This document shows, piece after piece, positions 62,156 to 64,000 of a stretch of 64,000 nt of DNA. Origin of the DNA: JBMOOG01 sp049324535. Its GTDB lineage: Bacteria > Pseudomonadota > Alphaproteobacteria > Rhodobacterales > Rhodobacteraceae. The position numbers and the translations under genes were made by a program. The notes below the pieces were generated by a model, which was given only the letters and a program-made list of their open reading frames with translations, was not told the origin of the DNA and ran no database searches. The first letter of the stretch is position 1. Each line of letters starts with the position of its first letter. The stretch spans positions 124,001 to 188,000 of the forward strand of contig JBMOOG010000026.1 in NCBI GenBank assembly GCA_049324535.1, read 5' to 3'.

Positions 62156-63079
62156 ATGCCGCAGACCGAGCCGCGTTCCTTCCAGGAGATCCTGATGCGC
62201 TTGCAGGCCTACTGGGGCGGCAAGGGCTGCGCCGTGCTGCAACCCTACGACATGGAAGTGGGCGCGGGAACCTTCCATCCGGCGACGACGCTGCGCTCGC
62301 TGGGCACGCAGCCCTGGGCTGCGGCCTATGTCCAGCCTTCGCGCCGTCCGACCGACGGCCGCTACGGCGAGAACCCGAACCGCCTTCAGCACTACTACCA
62401 GTATCAGGTCATCATCAAACCCTCGCCGCCCGATCTGCAGGCGCTCTATCTCGGCTCGCTCGACGCGATCGGGATCGACACCCGGCTGCACGACATCCGC
62501 TTCGTCGAGGACGACTGGGAAAGCCCGACGCTGGGCGCCTGGGGCCTGGGCTGGGAGGTGTGGTGCGACGGCATGGAGGTGAGCCAGTTCACCTATTTCC
62601 AGCAGGTGGGCGGCCATGACTGCCACCCGGTCTCGGGCGAGCTCACCTACGGGCTGGAGCGGCTGGCGATGTATGTCCTCGGCGTCGATCACGTGATGGA
62701 CATGCCCTTCAACGATCCGGGCAGCCCGATCCCGCTGACCTACGGCGACATCTTCCGCCAGACCGAGGAAGAGTATTCCCGCCACAACTTCGACGCCGCC
62801 GACACCGCGATGTTGCTGCGCCATTTCGAGGACGCCGAGCGCGAATGCGGCCGGCTGCTGGCCGAGCCGGCGACCGACCCCAAGACGGGGCGCCGGATCG
62901 TCATGGCGCATCCCGCCTATGACCAGTGCATCAAGGCCAGCCATCTCTTCAACCTGCTCGACGCGCGCGGCGTGATCTCGGTGACCGAGCGGCAGGCCTA
63001 CATCGGGCGGGTGCGGGCGCTGGCCAGGTCCTGCGCCGATGCCTTCGTCACCACAGCAGCCGGCGGTGGCGCGGCATGA
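62156..63079 (+). CDS. glyQ: Glycine-tRNA ligase, alpha subunit GlyQ
   Basis: 307 residues, the catalytic subunit of the bacterial alpha2beta2 glycyl-tRNA synthetase. SFQEILMRLQAYWGGKGCAVLQPYDMEVGAGTFHPAT, YVQPSRRPTDGRYGENPNRLQHYYQ and LERLAMYVLGVD contain the class II motifs. It stops within the start of the next gene (ATGA overlap). The beta subunit glyS is expected downstream, beyond the inserted genes. Confidence 0.97.
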   Translation: MPQTEPRSFQEILMRLQAYWGGKGCAVLQPYDMEVGAGTFHPATTLRSLGTQPWAAAYVQPSRRPTDGRYGENPNRLQHYYQYQVIIKPSPPDLQALYLGSLDAIGIDTRLHDIRFVEDDWESPTLGAWGLGWEVWCDGMEVSQFTYFQQVGGHDCHPVSGELTYGLERLAMYVLGVDHVMDMPFNDPGSPIPLTYGDIFRQTEEEYSRHNFDAADTAMLLRHFEDAERECGRLLAEPATDPKTGRRIVMAHPAYDQCIKASHLFNLLDARGVISVTERQAYIGRVRALARSCADAFVTTAAGGGAA

Positions 63080-63549
63080 ATGGCAAGGTTCTGGTTTCGG
63101 TGATGGTCGTGCTGGCATTTCTGACCGGGGTGGGCGTCTGGTACGCCCAGGAATACGCCTACTACCGGGAAATCCCGGCCTCGGCCCCGGCGGCCGAGAT
63201 CCTGCTCACGCCCTTCGAGGGCGCGCCCGAGCCGATGGTGACGGCGGGCTTCACCGGCATCGACGCCGAAAGCTCGCCCCTGCGGTTCCGCGCCTGCTTC
63301 ACCACGCCCACTTCGCTGGCCACGCTGACCGAGACCTTCGTCCCCTACGACAAGCCCACGCCGCTCTACGGGCCGCGCTGGTTCCCGTGCTTCGACGCCG
63401 AGCGGATCGGCGACGATCTGGAGGCGGGCCGGGCGGTCGCGTTCCTGTCGCAGAAGGACATCCGCCCGCAGGTCGACCGGGTGGTGGCGGTCTATCCCGA
63501 CGGGCGCGCCTACGCCTGGCAGCAACTGAACGAGGACGCTGATCAATGA
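63076..63549 (+). CDS. Membrane-anchored protein of unknown function (DUF6446-like)
   Basis: 157 residues with one N-terminal transmembrane segment (about 5-25, VLVSVMVVLAFLTGVGVWYA) and a periplasmic domain with two Cys (FRACFTTP and WFPCFDAERIGDDL). I recall proteins of this type between glyQ and glyS in Rhodobacteraceae (DUF6446), but no function is known. The ATG overlaps the glyQ stop and its own stop overlaps the next ATG, so the three genes are translationally coupled. Confidence 0.7.
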   Translation: MNGKVLVSVMVVLAFLTGVGVWYAQEYAYYREIPASAPAAEILLTPFEGAPEPMVTAGFTGIDAESSPLRFRACFTTPTSLATLTETFVPYDKPTPLYGPRWFPCFDAERIGDDLEAGRAVAFLSQKDIRPQVDRVVAVYPDGRAYAWQQLNEDADQ

Positions 63550-64000
63550 CCGCACTCGACCTTGACGCGCGGCGCCTGTTCAAGCTGCGCCTGCACAATG
63601 TCCTCGCCCGTGTCGGCCTTGGTGGCGGCCACCCGGTTGCGGTCCGCCCTGAGGGCGGCCACTTCGTCGTCTCCTGCGACGGCCACGAGATCGCCATGGC
63701 CTCGGCGACGCGCTGGCGTCTCTACCGGCGCGGCTGGGATGCCCGCATGGCGCGGCTGTCGCACCAGTTTGGGGTCGGCAGCCCGATCGGGATCGGCCCG
63801 GGCGACACCGTGATCGACATCGGGGCGAATGTCGGCGAGTTCACGCTTGCCCAGGCGGCACGGGGCGCGCGCGTCTTCGCGATAGAGGGCGATCCGGCAG
63901 TGTTCGACTGCCTGCGGCTGAACACCGCCGGCAACCCGGCGATCACCCCGGTACAGGCGCTGATATGGAAGGAAGAGGCCGATCTGACCTTCTACTCGGC
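63546..64000 (+). CDS. FkbM-family methyltransferase, 3' end outside the window
   Basis: 151 codons are visible and the frame is open at the window edge. PGDTVIDIGANVGEFTLAQAARGARVFAIEGDP is the AdoMet-binding region of FkbM-type methyltransferases (motif I DIGANVG and the acidic loop AIEGDP). Such enzymes usually methylate hydroxyls of sugars or lipids. The ATG overlaps the stop of the previous gene. Its place just after glyQ and a membrane protein suggests insertion between glyQ and glyS. Confidence 0.82.
   Translation, partial: MTALDLDARRLFKLRLHNVLARVGLGGGHPVAVRPEGGHFVVSCDGHEIAMASATRWRLYRRGWDARMARLSHQFGVGSPIGIGPGDTVIDIGANVGEFTLAQAARGARVFAIEGDPAVFDCLRLNTAGNPAITPVQALIWKEEADLTFYS

Noticed and set aside
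61967..63118. Minus-strand ORF of 383 codons across glyQ
   Set aside because: Antisense to glyQ, whose identity is certain; no family features.

Overview
The window is high-GC chromosomal DNA from an alphaproteobacterium, most likely of the order Rhodobacterales (Rhodobacter/Rhodovulum/Paracoccus type). The evidence is the gene order (hisB-hisH-hisA-hisF-hisE with a DUF2147 gene inside; the dcw cluster with a DUF2484-type gene between murC and murB), a SAM-II riboswitch before metZ, a DUF1127 gene followed by anti-Shine-Dalgarno hairpins, and a very long mraZ leader like that of Rhodobacter sphaeroides. Nearly all the DNA is coding, and there is no phage, insertion sequence, CRISPR array or rRNA operon.

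Layout. 1-4.95 kb: end of a VOC protein, a glycosyltransferase-like gene, tRNA-Tyr, an rRNA 2'-O-methyltransferase, a YHS protein, a CoA-binding protein, and a two-gene cupredoxin/FTR1 iron uptake unit. 5-9.8 kb: histidine biosynthesis on the minus strand (hisB, hisH, hisA, hisF, hisE), interrupted by plus-strand DUF2147 and HNH nuclease genes. 9.8-19.6 kb: asparagine synthase, tRNA-Gly, a Hint-domain protein, pyruvate carboxylase and a UvrD/PcrA helicase. 19.7-20.4 kb: a DUF1127 gene and, downstream on the same strand, eight hairpins that each show CCUCCUCCC in the loop; they fall into four pairs and match the CcsR1-4 (cuckoo) small RNA locus of R. sphaeroides. 20.6-21.7 kb: mrp.

21.7-42.9 kb: the division and cell wall (dcw) cluster. 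A roughly 620-base leader carries two sets of 10-nt-phased GGGA repeats (candidate MraZ operators), a promoter, and a structured RNA ending in a 13-bp hairpin (candidate UpsM). It is followed by mraZ, rsmH, ftsL, ftsI, murE, murF, mraY, murD, ftsW, murG, murC, a small membrane protein gene, murB, ddl, ftsQ, ftsA, ftsZ and lpxC. These make lipid II, assemble the divisome and start lipid A synthesis; many of the genes overlap by a few bases. bamD and recN follow.

45.5-64 kb: mostly housekeeping and transport: purD, xseA, an AlkB-type membrane hydroxylase, a lysoplasmalogenase, ftsY, an EamA transporter, yciB, a glutathione S-transferase, a lipoprotein, an alpha/beta hydrolase, metZ with its own promoter and SAM-II riboswitch, folE2, trkH, a secreted trypsin-fold protein that has lost its catalytic His and Ser, a decayed marC pseudogene, glyQ, a small membrane-anchored protein and the start of an FkbM methyltransferase gene.

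The most unusual content is RNA-level: the eight-hairpin anti-SD locus, the mraZ leader, a possible orphan sRNA near 3.1 kb and the SAM-II element. All family assignments come from reading the sequence and from memory of the families; no database search was run.
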